DNA of 8,653 nt from Myxococcota bacterium (lineage in GTDB: Bacteria > Myxococcota > Polyangia > GCA-2747355 > JAKLHH01): NCBI GenBank assembly GCA_022710245.1, contig JAKLHH010000254.1, positions 1 through 8,653 of the forward strand, written 5' to 3'. The notes beneath the pieces are model-generated. The model ran no database searches. It saw only the letters and a list, made by a program, of their open reading frames with translations, and was not told the origin of the DNA. The translations under genes were made by a program, and so were the position numbers. This document shows, piece after piece, positions 1-6,696 of this stretch (positions are counted from its first letter, which is position 1; every line of letters begins with the position of its first letter).

Positions 1-1721
1 ACGCCTTCCGCACCGTCCCCGGCAGCAAGATGGCGGACGGGCTCGTGCGCCGCTTCGGGGACCGCAACGCGATGGCGTGGAACATGGTCCTCGAGACCAT
101 CGCCGCGGCCAGGCCCGGCCGCACCCTGAAGTCGAGCTTCTTCACCACCGAGAAGGACCCCTACGGCTGGGCCTACCTCGGCGGTCTGCTCTACTCCCAG
201 ATGCGCGGCGTCCAGGTCACGCACCTCAACGACTGGTCGGCGAACGCGCGCGGCCGCGGCTTCACCAGCTACGGCGGCGGCTACGACGTCCTCAAGGAGC
301 TCGCCGGCTACGGCGCCACGGTCGGCGTCTTCAACACGCCGCTGAGGCGCCTCGGCTACGTCCTCAAGTACGGCCCCGCCTACGGCGCCATCGGCTGCAA
401 CCACGACAAGGCGCTCGTCGCCAACGCCGGCACCGACGAGGCCGTGGGCTGCAACGGCGGCCGCAACATCGGCGCCGCCTACTTCCAGGAGCCGAGCAAG
501 CAGCTCCGCCAGCCCGACGGCAGCATCAAGGTCATCCCGGGCGACAACGACCAGGCCTGGCGCGACGACACGCTGCAGGTCAAGGGCAACGAGGCCACCG
601 CCGGCCTCGCCGCCGCCGTCGACCGCGAGGTGGGCGGCCGCGCGATGAAGGCCGTCAAGGGCCCCATCTTCGGCAAGGGCAAGCGCGTGCGCGAGATGCT
701 GACCGCCTACGCGATGATGGAGGAGTGGGTCAGCGGCTCGGCGCTCTCCTCCGAGGAGAAGGCCGCCATCCGCGCCAACCCGGCCAGGCGCGCCGCGCTG
801 GCCGAGAAGGTGCTCGCCGCCGCCAGCGCGCGCGCCGAGAAGATGATCGCGGGCCTGCCGGCCGAGGTCCGCAAGACCATCCCCGCCGCCACCACCGCGT
901 CCGGCCAGCGCAACCTGCAGAAGATCGCCAAGGAGCTCTCGAACGACCTCGAGCTCTACGGCACCCGCGGCGCCTACCAGAAGCTCGGCGGCTTCATGAA
1001 GTCCAAGGTCCGCGTCATCGACCAGACCGGCGCCGCCGACGCCGCGCCCCACCAGCGCTTCAACCAGATGGCGCCGGCCCTCAGGCACCTCATCGTCGGC
1101 GCCAAGCGGCACATCATGATCGTCAACCCGTACGTGGTCCTCACCGAGGAGATGGTGCAGGCCTTCGAGCACGGCGCCAAGGACGGCGTGCAGTACGACA
1201 TCGTCACCAACAGCCCGATGTCGACGGACAGCGCCATCACGCAGGGCTTCTTCCTGAACAGCTGGGCCAACGTGATGGCGCGCGTGCCCACGCTGCGCGT
1301 CTGGGTCGCGACCGGCAAGCGGAAGATCCACGCCAAGGCCTTCGTCGTCGACGGCGTCCTCACCGGCGACACCACCTTCAACGCGGACCTGCTCTCCGGG
1401 CTGGTCAACGGCGAGCTCGGCACGCTCTCCTTCGGGCGCGCCTCGGCCAGGGACCTCACCGCCGACCTCAAGAACGACCTGGCGGACCCGGCCAAGGGCT
1501 TCAAGCAGTGGACCATCAAGAAGGACGCGAAGGGCCGCGCCGTCCTCGACGCCAAGGGCGAGCCGATCGTGATCGACGGGCCGAAGAACGACCTCAGCTG
1601 GAAGCTCCGCGCGCTCTACGCGCCGATCCGCTGGCTCTGCAAGGGCATCGCGGCGACCAGCTACGGCGCGCCGCTGCGCCTGCAGAAGGCCAAGGACGTC
1701 CTCAAGGACCGCGACTGGTAG
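1..1721 (+). CDS. Phospholipase D-superfamily protein (HKD motifs), 5'-truncated by window edge
   Basis: The frame is open to the left edge (first full codon at 3). The ATG at 30 has no Shine-Dalgarno sequence and coding continues upstream of it, so the true start is probably outside the window. Counting from that ATG (563 aa), the second catalytic motif is clear: H434-x-K436-x4-D441, then GDTTFN ending at N451. It is preceded by HIMIVNPYVV (361-370) and IVTNSPMSTD (391-400), which resemble the strand and TNS/D segments of cardiolipin synthase/YmdC-type PLD proteins. A first motif lies at H125-D-K127 with Asn132 where Asp is usual and CNGGRN further on. The two halves normally build one active site with two His, cleaving or transferring phosphodiester bonds in lipids or nucleic acids; the substrate here is unknown. 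The spacing between motifs (about 310 residues) is long, with a helical, charged insert at about 195-310. Any signal peptide lies outside the window. It ends in TAG, followed by a terminator hairpin. Confidence 0.85.
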   Translation, partial: AFRTVPGSKMADGLVRRFGDRNAMAWNMVLETIAAARPGRTLKSSFFTTEKDPYGWAYLGGLLYSQMRGVQVTHLNDWSANARGRGFTSYGGGYDVLKELAGYGATVGVFNTPLRRLGYVLKYGPAYGAIGCNHDKALVANAGTDEAVGCNGGRNIGAAYFQEPSKQLRQPDGSIKVIPGDNDQAWRDDTLQVKGNEATAGLAAAVDREVGGRAMKAVKGPIFGKGKRVREMLTAYAMMEEWVSGSALSSEEKAAIRANPARRAALAEKVLAAASARAEKMIAGLPAEVRKTIPAATTASGQRNLQKIAKELSNDLELYGTRGAYQKLGGFMKSKVRVIDQTGAADAAPHQRFNQMAPALRHLIVGAKRHIMIVNPYVVLTEEMVQAFEHGAKDGVQYDIVTNSPMSTDSAITQGFFLNSWANVMARVPTLRVWVATGKRKIHAKAFVVDGVLTGDTTFNADLLSGLVNGELGTLSFGRASARDLTADLKNDLADPAKGFKQWTIKKDAKGRAVLDAKGEPIVIDGPKNDLSWKLRALYAPIRWLCKGIAATSYGAPLRLQKAKDVLKDRDW

Positions 1722-1740
1722 TCACGAGGTAGCAAGGCTC

Positions 1741-1776
1741 CGGCGCGGGTCCGCCACGAGCGGGCCCGCGCCGTTT
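1741..1776 (+). terminator. Rho-independent-type terminator after the PLD gene
   Basis: A 14-bp GC-rich stem pairs 1741-1754 with 1760-1773 and contains a single G-U wobble. It closes a 5-nt loop (cacga) and is followed by TTTGCT, a short, weak U-tract. It begins 19 bp after the stop codon. Stem strength and position support a terminator for the upstream gene; the poor U-tract leaves some doubt. Confidence 0.75.
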
Positions 1777-1790
1777 GCTGTCAGCTGTCA

Positions 1791-1826
1791 CTAGATGAGC
1801 GAGCGCGATTCCGCTCGCTCATCTAG
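1791..1826. repeat. Perfect inverted repeat, 15-bp arms, 6-nt loop (CTAGAT...ATCTAG)
   Basis: The arm 1791-1805 is an exact reverse complement of 1812-1826, around the loop CGATTC (1806-1811). The ends are CTAGAT and ATCTAG. No T-run follows on either strand, and a strong terminator already sits 15 bp upstream, so termination is not its obvious job. The shared ends with the next palindrome suggest a dispersed hairpin-repeat family (REP- or MITE-like). That is inference from only two copies. Confidence 0.85.
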
Positions 1827-1871
1827 GTTCGTTTGAGGACGGGTCGCGCCCGCTCCCCGTCGGAAAGGCTA

Positions 1872-1929
1872 CTAGATCACCGGTCACGATTCGTGGGTGA
1901 CTGTTCGAGAATCGTGACCGGTGATCTAG
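1872..1929. repeat. Perfect inverted repeat, 21-bp arms, 16-nt loop (CTAGAT...ATCTAG)
   Basis: The arm 1872-1892 is an exact reverse complement of 1909-1929, around a 16-nt loop (1893-1908). It starts with CTAGAT and ends with ATCTAG, like the 36-bp palindrome 45 bp upstream, but the inner arm sequence is different. The loop contains GTGAC (1897-1901), which also occurs in the right arm, so the left-arm GTCAC (1883-1887) has two possible partners. The length and perfection are far beyond chance for such a short region. Function is unknown: a repeat element, protein-binding site or RNA structure are all possible. Confidence 0.9.
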
Positions 1930-2100
1930 ACCCGCGCACGCCCCCCTCTGCGCAGCTGGTTGGTCGCGGCAGCTCCGCACGACCGCCCGACCTGTGCGGC
2001 GCCGCGAGGATCTCGATCGCGCCGGGGCTCTGGTCCTGTCCCGAGCTCCGGTCTGGTCAGCACCGGGGCGCGCTGTTACCTTCAGCGCGTCCCGGCACAC

Positions 2101-2106
2101 GGAGGG
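2101..2106 (+). promoter_or_regulatory. Ribosome binding site fixing the ATG at 2111
   Basis: GGAGGG lies 4 nt before the ATG at 2111. The frame stays open upstream to an ATG at 1994, but that would put 39 residues before a textbook lipoprotein signal peptide. This site therefore decides the start. Confidence 0.85.
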
Positions 2107-2110
2107 AACC

Positions 2111-3175
2111 ATGCGTGTCTGCGTCGTCGTCGCCTCGCTGCTCGTCGCCGTCCTCGCCTCGTCCGCCTGCTCCGACTCCAGCACCCCGCCCGCCGTCGAC
2201 CTGCGGCGCGACTCGCCGGTCCAGCAGCCCGACGGACCGCTCGCCGACACGGTCAAGCCCACGGCGGACTCGGCGGTCCCGGACCACAAGCTCAGCAAGG
2301 AGCTCGGCGGAGCGCCCGACTCGACGGCGTCGGTCGGGAGCTGGAAGACGGCGTCCTCGCCGCTGATGCACACCTTCTGGGCGACCTGGGGCTCGGCGTC
2401 CGACGACGTCTGGGCCGTCGGGGTCGCGGGCAAGATCCTCCACTACACCGGCGGCACCTGGACCGAGGCCACCTCGGGCCACGACAAGGACCTGCGCGGC
2501 GTCTGGGGCAAGAGCAAGAGCGACGTCTGGGCCGCGGGCTCGGACGGGTGGATCCTCCACTACGACGGGACCGCCTGGTCGCGGACGCAGGTCGGCAGCA
2601 ACACCTACTTCGCCGTCGGCGGCGACAAGACGACCGGCGAGGTCTGGGCCGTCGGCGAGAAGGGCACCATCCGCCACCGCAAGGGCGGCACCTGGGCCGA
2701 CGAGTCGCTCTCCGCCGTCTCGGAGATGCTGATGGGCGTCTGGGCGCAGTCGGCGAGCGACGCGTGGGTCGTCGGCTGGAACACCACCATCCTGCACTGG
2801 GACGGGAGCAAGTGGGCGCCTGACACCTCGAGCGGCGTCACCGCGAACTTCTCCTCGATCTGGGGGAGCGGCGCGCAGGACATCTGGATCGCGGGCAAGG
2901 GCATGGTGCTGCGCAAGGACCCCTTCGGCTGGACCGCGCAGGACCTCACCGGCACCCAGGGGCTGTTCAACGACTGGTCCGCGGTGGGCGGCTCGGGGCC
3001 GCTCGACGTCTGGGTCGTCGGTGACGGCGGGCTGATGCTCCACTACGACGGCAAGGGCTGGAAGGACTTCCCCAAGGTGAGCAGCATGAACCTCTACGGG
3101 CTGCGCTTCGTCGGCCCCACCGACGCCTGGGCCGTGGGCCAGTCGGGCACGCTGCTCCACCACACGGTGCCCTGA
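2111..3175 (+). CDS. Predicted lipoprotein with seven beta-propeller-like repeats
   Basis: 354 aa. The N-terminus has a positively charged Arg, a hydrophobic stretch (about residues 3-18) and Cys20 in the context LASSAC, a relaxed lipobox, so the protein should be exported and lipid-anchored. A disordered Asp/Pro/Ser-rich linker (20-80) follows. From about residue 87 to the end there are seven copies of a roughly 38-residue unit with the pattern W-G-x4-D-V-W-A-V-G-x2-G-x-I-L-H-x-D-G-x2-W, starting near 91, 130, 168, 208, 248, 288 and 328. Seven such units fit a closed seven-bladed propeller. Comparable repeat lipoproteins are common in myxobacterial genomes and mostly lack an assigned function. 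No catalytic residues are recognisable, so binding or a structural role at the cell surface is the likeliest reading. The start is set by GGAGGG. It converges on the minus-strand block with only 33 bp between stop codons. Confidence 0.88.
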   Translation: MRVCVVVASLLVAVLASSACSDSSTPPAVDLRRDSPVQQPDGPLADTVKPTADSAVPDHKLSKELGGAPDSTASVGSWKTASSPLMHTFWATWGSASDDVWAVGVAGKILHYTGGTWTEATSGHDKDLRGVWGKSKSDVWAAGSDGWILHYDGTAWSRTQVGSNTYFAVGGDKTTGEVWAVGEKGTIRHRKGGTWADESLSAVSEMLMGVWAQSASDAWVVGWNTTILHWDGSKWAPDTSSGVTANFSSIWGSGAQDIWIAGKGMVLRKDPFGWTAQDLTGTQGLFNDWSAVGGSGPLDVWVVGDGGLMLHYDGKGWKDFPKVSSMNLYGLRFVGPTDAWAVGQSGTLLHHTVP

Positions 3176-3184
3176 GCGCGCACG

Positions 3185-3204
3185 CGCCCTCCTCGCCGAG
3201 GGCG
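3185..3204. terminator. Possible bidirectional terminator hairpin between convergent genes
   Basis: CGCCCTC (3185-3191) pairs with GAGGGCG (3198-3204) around a 6-nt loop. It lies in the 33-bp gap between two convergent stop codons, where a shared terminator is expected. There is no U-tract on either side, so this is only a candidate. Confidence 0.3.
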
Positions 3205-3208
3205 GAGC

Positions 3209-3631
3209 TCAGCGGGCGATCCAGGTCCCCCTCGCGGGGGAGCGCACGCCGTCGCAATGGTCGCCGGCGCAGAGGTACTGCTCGTCACGCCCAGGCTTGA
3301 TCGTCGCGCCGCAGGTCACGCAGCGGAAGCAGCAGTAGCCCGGGATGCCGAGGCAGCGCCAGGCGGTCTCGTCGTCCGGACACCAGTCGGCCGCGGTCCC
3401 CTCGAGTCCGTCGAAGTCCGTCACGCGACCATCGGCCGAGCGCACCTCGTCGACGTAGTCGTACTCGTTCGCGTCGTTGAACACGACCAGCGTCCAGCCG
3501 TTCGTCGCCTGGTAGGTCACGTTCCCGGCGTAGACCGACTGCGGATCCTCCAGCGCTCGGAGCTGGACCGCTCCGCTCTCGATCGCGCCGTAGAAGTCGA
3601 GGAGCTCTCGCTCGGGGATCTCGCGTCGCAT
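3209..3631 (-). CDS. Small hypothetical protein with DUF7693-like region and Cys-rich, possibly zinc-binding tail
   Basis: 140 aa from the ATG at 3631, which has AGGAG 4 nt upstream. A start at 3676 would add 15 residues without a better ribosome site. Residues 3-75 (RELLDFYGAI, NGWTLVVFNDANEYDY, SADGR) resemble, from memory, the small DUF7693 family of proteobacteria (pattern GW-L--YND---DY-D---S-DGR); this is unconfirmed. Residues 84-126 hold eight Cys (84, 93, 100, 101, 104, 107, 121, 126). The C104-x2-C107 and C121-x4-C126 pairs resemble a zinc-ribbon arrangement. There is no signal peptide or membrane segment, so it is probably cytoplasmic. It is the last gene of the minus-strand block, 52 bp after the beta-helix lipoprotein gene. 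Function is unknown. Confidence 0.75.
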   Translation of the reverse strand: MRREIPERELLDFYGAIESGAVQLRALEDPQSVYAGNVTYQATNGWTLVVFNDANEYDYVDEVRSADGRVTDFDGLEGTAADWCPDDETAWRCLGIPGYCCFRCVTCGATIKPGRDEQYLCAGDHCDGVRSPARGTWIAR

Positions 3632-3683
3632 GATGCTCCTGCCAGCGCGCTCGCCCGCCCGGCAGCGACCGACCAAGGCTCGG

Positions 3684-5405
3684 CTACGGCTCCACCGCGC
3701 CCGCCGCGCACTGGGTCGTGGAGCGAGGCTGCCCGCGCTGGTCCTCGGCCGGGCAGCTCGCGCCCGCGCCGATCACCGGGCTGCCGCTCTGCGGCAGCAT
3801 GGAGAGCGTGGGGCCGCCGTTGCTCGTGAGCGGTCCGAGCTGCGCGTCGGCCCAGGTGACGCCGCTCACGCAGGCGGTGTCGTCGGTCTTGCCGTCGGAG
3901 CGCTTCTTCGGCCACTGGAAGTTGCCCGCGCCGCTCATCGTCTTGAACGAGCAGGCCTGCGGGTTCCAGGGGTCCTTGGTGGTGTTGTCGAGGAAGATCG
4001 TGTTGTGGATCGCCACCGCGCTCGCCATGCCGAGCGCCGCGCTGAAGTACCCGGGGCCGCCCTCGGCGCGGTTCTTGGCGAAGGTGCAGTTGCGGAGCTC
4101 GCCCGCGCCCGCGTGCGAGAGCGCGCCGGCGAGCCCCTTGTCGCTCGAGTTCCCGTAGAAGGTCGTGTTGGTGATGGTGGCGACGGTGCCGAGCTCGGTG
4201 CGCACGCCGCCGCCGAGTCCGGCGAGCACGGTGTTGTTCGCGATCAGGCACTGCGAGATGGTGAGCTCGGAGTTGGAGATGTAGAGGCAGCCGGCGCCGG
4301 TCCCCGCCTGGTTCCCCTCGAAGCTGCTCTTGAGGAAGGTCGCCTTGCGCTGCTGGTTGTTCGCGGTGCGGAAGAGGCAGCCGCCGAAGTCGTTGCAGGT
4401 GTTCTTGGCGAAGGTCACGCCGCAGAAGTACTGCTCGAGGTCGTCGGAGCCGTCGATGTAGACCGCGCCGCCGTTGCCGCCCGCGCCGCCTTGCCCCGCG
4501 TGGCCGACGCCGGGGCAGCCGGTCTCGCCCGCGTGGTTGCCGCCGGTGCCGCTGGCCTGGTTGCCCTGGAAGGTGGTGTTGACGAAGGTGCCGGTCGACT
4601 GGAGCATCCCGACGGCGCCGCCGTTCGAGGCGTGGTTGCCGGAGAAGGTGCAGCCGACGATCTTCGCCTCGAGCGAGGCGAGGACGTAGATCGCCCCGCC
4701 GCCCACGTCGGGCCCCGGCGTCGCCGCCGCGTTGTTCTTGAAGACGCAGTCGAGCACGTGCAGCACCGCGTCGCGCACGTAGACCGCGCCGCCCGAGCCG
4801 GTCTTGTAGCCGTAGGCGCACTTCGGGTTGCTGGTCGAGGGGGCGACGTAGTCGGAGCCGGGCGCGCTCCCGTTCTGGAACGTCAGCCGCTGGAGCACGA
4901 GCTTCTTCGTGTTCACGCGGTAGTCCCCGTGCACCAGCTCGAGGATGCGCACCTTGCCGCCGCCGTCGAGGGTCACCTTGCCCTCGCCGTCGATCACCGT
5001 GTCGAGGGTCGCGGGCGCCACGATCGTCGAGGTGACGGAGATGGTCGCCGGGGCCGAGCCGCAGTTGAAGGTGATCGCGCCGCCCTTGGCGACCGCCGCG
5101 GCGAGCGCGTCGCGGGTGCAGCTCGCGGGAGTCCCGGTCCCCACCACCTGGCTGCCGGTGGTGTCGGCGAGCTTGAGCGGCGGCGTGCAGGTCGCGGAGG
5201 GCGGCGGCGGCGCGCCGTCGAGCTTGCCGGCGAAGTCGGCGCGCGGGCCGTCGCCGGTCGGGCCGAGCTCGCGGGCGCTCACCTCGGAGGCGGGGCCGCG
5301 ATCTCCGGGCGCGGGTCCGTCGGGCTGCGGGGCGGCGGGATCGCTGCTGCAGGCCGCGAGCCCGAGGCCCGCGCAGAGGGCGAGGAGCGCTTGCCGGCGT
5401 GACAT
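3684..5405 (-). CDS. Right-handed beta-helix lipoprotein with C-terminal choice-of-anchor Q-type domain
   Basis: 573 aa. The start is well fixed: AGGAGG lies 5 nt before the ATG at 5405. MSRRQALLAL leads to LGLAAC with Cys19 as the lipidation site; the SRR pair makes a weak Tat-like signature possible, though Sec is as likely. A Pro/Gly/Asp-rich linker spans 20-70. From about 130 to 475, short strand-turn repeats with Asn/Gly ladders (TFSGNHAS-GGAV, TTFQGNQA, SFEGNQAGTG, TTFYGNSSD, TFAKNRAEGG) are typical of polymorphic-outer-membrane or parallel beta-helix proteins. The end (about 515-573) has GPLTSNGGPTLSMLP, GSPVIGAG, DQRGQPR and AAGAVE, matching the choice-of-anchor Q pattern that closes many such proteins. 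Mature Cys residues are numerous, as in its neighbours. No pectate-lyase active site is visible, so adhesion or a passive surface role is inferred. It lies 60 bp downstream of the second VWA gene. Confidence 0.88.
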   Translation of the reverse strand: MSRRQALLALCAGLGLAACSSDPAAPQPDGPAPGDRGPASEVSARELGPTGDGPRADFAGKLDGAPPPPSATCTPPLKLADTTGSQVVGTGTPASCTRDALAAAVAKGGAITFNCGSAPATISVTSTIVAPATLDTVIDGEGKVTLDGGGKVRILELVHGDYRVNTKKLVLQRLTFQNGSAPGSDYVAPSTSNPKCAYGYKTGSGGAVYVRDAVLHVLDCVFKNNAAATPGPDVGGGAIYVLASLEAKIVGCTFSGNHASNGGAVGMLQSTGTFVNTTFQGNQASGTGGNHAGETGCPGVGHAGQGGAGGNGGAVYIDGSDDLEQYFCGVTFAKNTCNDFGGCLFRTANNQQRKATFLKSSFEGNQAGTGAGCLYISNSELTISQCLIANNTVLAGLGGGVRTELGTVATITNTTFYGNSSDKGLAGALSHAGAGELRNCTFAKNRAEGGPGYFSAALGMASAVAIHNTIFLDNTTKDPWNPQACSFKTMSGAGNFQWPKKRSDGKTDDTACVSGVTWADAQLGPLTSNGGPTLSMLPQSGSPVIGAGASCPAEDQRGQPRSTTQCAAGAVEP

Positions 5406-5409
5406 GAGG

Positions 5410-5416
5410 ACCTCCT
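5410..5416 (-). promoter_or_regulatory. Strong ribosome binding site of the beta-helix lipoprotein gene
   Basis: On the minus strand AGGAGGT is followed by CCTC and then the ATG at 5405. It is the best Shine-Dalgarno match in the window and supports high translation of this gene. A promoter in the 60-bp gap is not evident; TAGACT (5428-5433) is a weak -10 candidate without a partner -35. Confidence 0.75.
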
Positions 5417-5465
5417 GCGGTGTCTCCAGTCTACCTCAGGTGGGGTCGTGAGGAGTCGCGGCTCG

Positions 5466-6659
5466 CTACTGCCCGATGGCGACGAGTCGCTCGCCGAGGG
5501 CGCGGAGCGCGGGGGCGTAGTCCGGCGAGCAGACGTTGGTCCCCGGGTTGAAGAGGCCGTTCGCGCCGAAGCTCTGCACGACCGTGGCGATGCGGATCGC
5601 CGGCACGGCGTAGGCGTCCGTGCTCTGGCAGGCCGCCTTGAGCACCGGGTTCTGTCCCTCGATGCCGACCTCGACGGGCGAGGTGGGGCCCGCGAGCGCG
5701 AAGAGCACCACCCTTCCGGCCGGCTTCAGGCTGGCGAAGAACTGCTGGTACTCCTCGACCTTGAAGAGCCAGTCGAAGCCCGGCACGCAGCTGTGGCGGA
5801 CGCCGGGCTGGCGGCCGTTCTTGTCGCAGGAGATGCCGAACTCGAAACAGCGGAACGAGGTCAGCGGGCCCAGCGGGTCGGTGAGCCCCTGCTGCGCCGG
5901 ATCGAAGAGCTGGGGCTTCTTCGCCGAGCAGTCGTCCTCGTCGGTGAGCCAGAGGATGGCGAGGTAGGCGTCCTTGCGGACGAAGCCCGGGTTCACGTTG
6001 AGCTTGGGGTCGAGCGCCTGGCGCGCGGCCTCGAGCTGGTGCTCGAAGCCGCAGCCTCCCGTGCCGAGGAGGCCGATGCACGAGTAGGTCTCGGCGACCT
6101 GCGCGAGGCTGCTCTTGCCGGTCGTGCCCTTCACGTTGAGCACCCCGTCGACGTAGCTGATGAAGGCGTCGCTCGGAGGCGTGCACCCCGCGACGCGCGG
6201 CTGCGTCCACAGCTTGCCGCCATCACCGCCCGGCAGCTCGCAGGAGGGCAGGGAGTAGTTGCCCGCCCCGAGGTCGGTGCTGATAACTCCGAGGTGCAGG
6301 CTGGGGACCTTGCAGTTGCGGCGATCGGCCGTGCTGCAGGCCGGGCCCGCCGGGTCGTCGGTGCCGAGCCGCGGGCTCCGGAGCGACTCGAGGAGCTGCG
6401 GGAGACCCTTCGCGAGCTTGGCCTGGTGCTGCTCGGTCGAGTTCGAGTTGTCGACGACGAAGAGGAGGTCGAGCGCCTGCATCAGCGGGAGAGGCGGCGG
6501 CGCGGCGGGCTCCAGCCCGCGCCGGTCGGGTGGCCTCGTCCCGTCGGGCAGCGGCGAGGTGCTGCCGTCGCCACCAGGCGCGGTGCGGCTCCCGCAGCTG
6601 ACCGTGGCGAGGAGGCAGAGGACGAGCGCGAGGATCGTGCGAGGCGTGTCGAGGCTCAT
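5466..6659 (-). CDS. VWA-like lipoprotein, paralog 1 (intact DxSxS)
   Basis: 397 aa from the ATG at 6659, preceded by GGGGGTGA at 5-nt spacing; a longer frame to 6701 adds 14 residues that precede the signal peptide and overlap the promoter. The signal peptide runs to TVSC, with Cys22 as lipidation site. A Gly/Pro/Asp linker follows (23-60). A von Willebrand A-type fold is suggested by LDLLFVVDNSNS (D70-N-S72-N-S74, the MIDAS DxSxS motif), LGVISTDLGAG (123-133) and LAILWLTDEDDCS (233-245), a combination typical of myxobacterial VWA-like lipoproteins. Mature non-lipid Cys number twelve, which suits disulfides outside the cytoplasm. The likely role is metal-dependent ligand or protein binding at the cell surface; no partner is known. 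Tandem paralog of the gene just upstream, with 62 identical residues in a row (248-309). TAG stop. Confidence 0.87.
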   Translation of the reverse strand: MSLDTPRTILALVLCLLATVSCGSRTAPGGDGSTSPLPDGTRPPDRRGLEPAAPPPLPLMQALDLLFVVDNSNSTEQHQAKLAKGLPQLLESLRSPRLGTDDPAGPACSTADRRNCKVPSLHLGVISTDLGAGNYSLPSCELPGGDGGKLWTQPRVAGCTPPSDAFISYVDGVLNVKGTTGKSSLAQVAETYSCIGLLGTGGCGFEHQLEAARQALDPKLNVNPGFVRKDAYLAILWLTDEDDCSAKKPQLFDPAQQGLTDPLGPLTSFRCFEFGISCDKNGRQPGVRHSCVPGFDWLFKVEEYQQFFASLKPAGRVVLFALAGPTSPVEVGIEGQNPVLKAACQSTDAYAVPAIRIATVVQSFGANGLFNPGTNVCSPDYAPALRALGERLVAIGQ

Positions 6660-6696
6660 CGAGGTCACCCCCAGGCGGAAGCGAACAAGGTGATCC

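Larger units (their letters stand above)
1722..2110. other. Intergenic region rich in stem-loops, upstream of the propeller lipoprotein gene
   Basis: This 389-bp gap lies between two plus-strand genes. Its first half (1741-1929) contains the terminator, two perfect inverted repeats (1791-1826 and 1872-1929), and between them a weaker 6-bp stem (GACGGG at 1838-1843 with CCCGTC at 1856-1861). The second half (1930-2110) should hold the promoter of the downstream lipoprotein gene, but I see no convincing -35/-10 pair. A TGGTCA at 2054-2059 with TTACCT at 2076-2081 is the nearest match and is weak. No small gene is supported: open frames crossing here run through the palindromes in both directions and lack credible starts. 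Confidence 0.7.

Noticed and set aside
30..32. ATG at 30 as the true start of the PLD gene
   Set aside because: There is no Shine-Dalgarno sequence and the frame stays open to the window edge, so an upstream start is more likely.
77..1732. Long plus-strand open frame overlapping the PLD gene
   Set aside because: Its translation is Arg/Pro/Gln-rich low-complexity text typical of a shifted frame in GC-rich DNA; the other frame has clear HKD motifs.
1791..1826. Second terminator of the PLD gene
   Set aside because: No T-run follows on either strand, and a better terminator lies just upstream.
1791..1929. CRISPR array or tandem repeats
   Set aside because: The two palindromes have different internal sequences, and there are no regularly spaced direct repeats.
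1819..2433. Open frames on both strands across the palindromic region
   Set aside because: They read through the inverted repeat, so similar peptides appear on both strands; there is no ribosome site or domain, and they overlap the start of a well-supported gene.
3632..3676. Upstream ATG at 3676 for the Cys-rich small protein
   Set aside because: The extra 15 residues are Arg/Gly-rich, and the internal ATG at 3631 has AGGAG close by.
3630..5402. 590-residue plus-strand open frame opposite the beta-helix gene
   Set aside because: It is Ala/Arg/Val/Glu-biased with no domain or ribosome site, whereas the minus strand has a strong ribosome site, a lipobox and a recognisable repeat fold.
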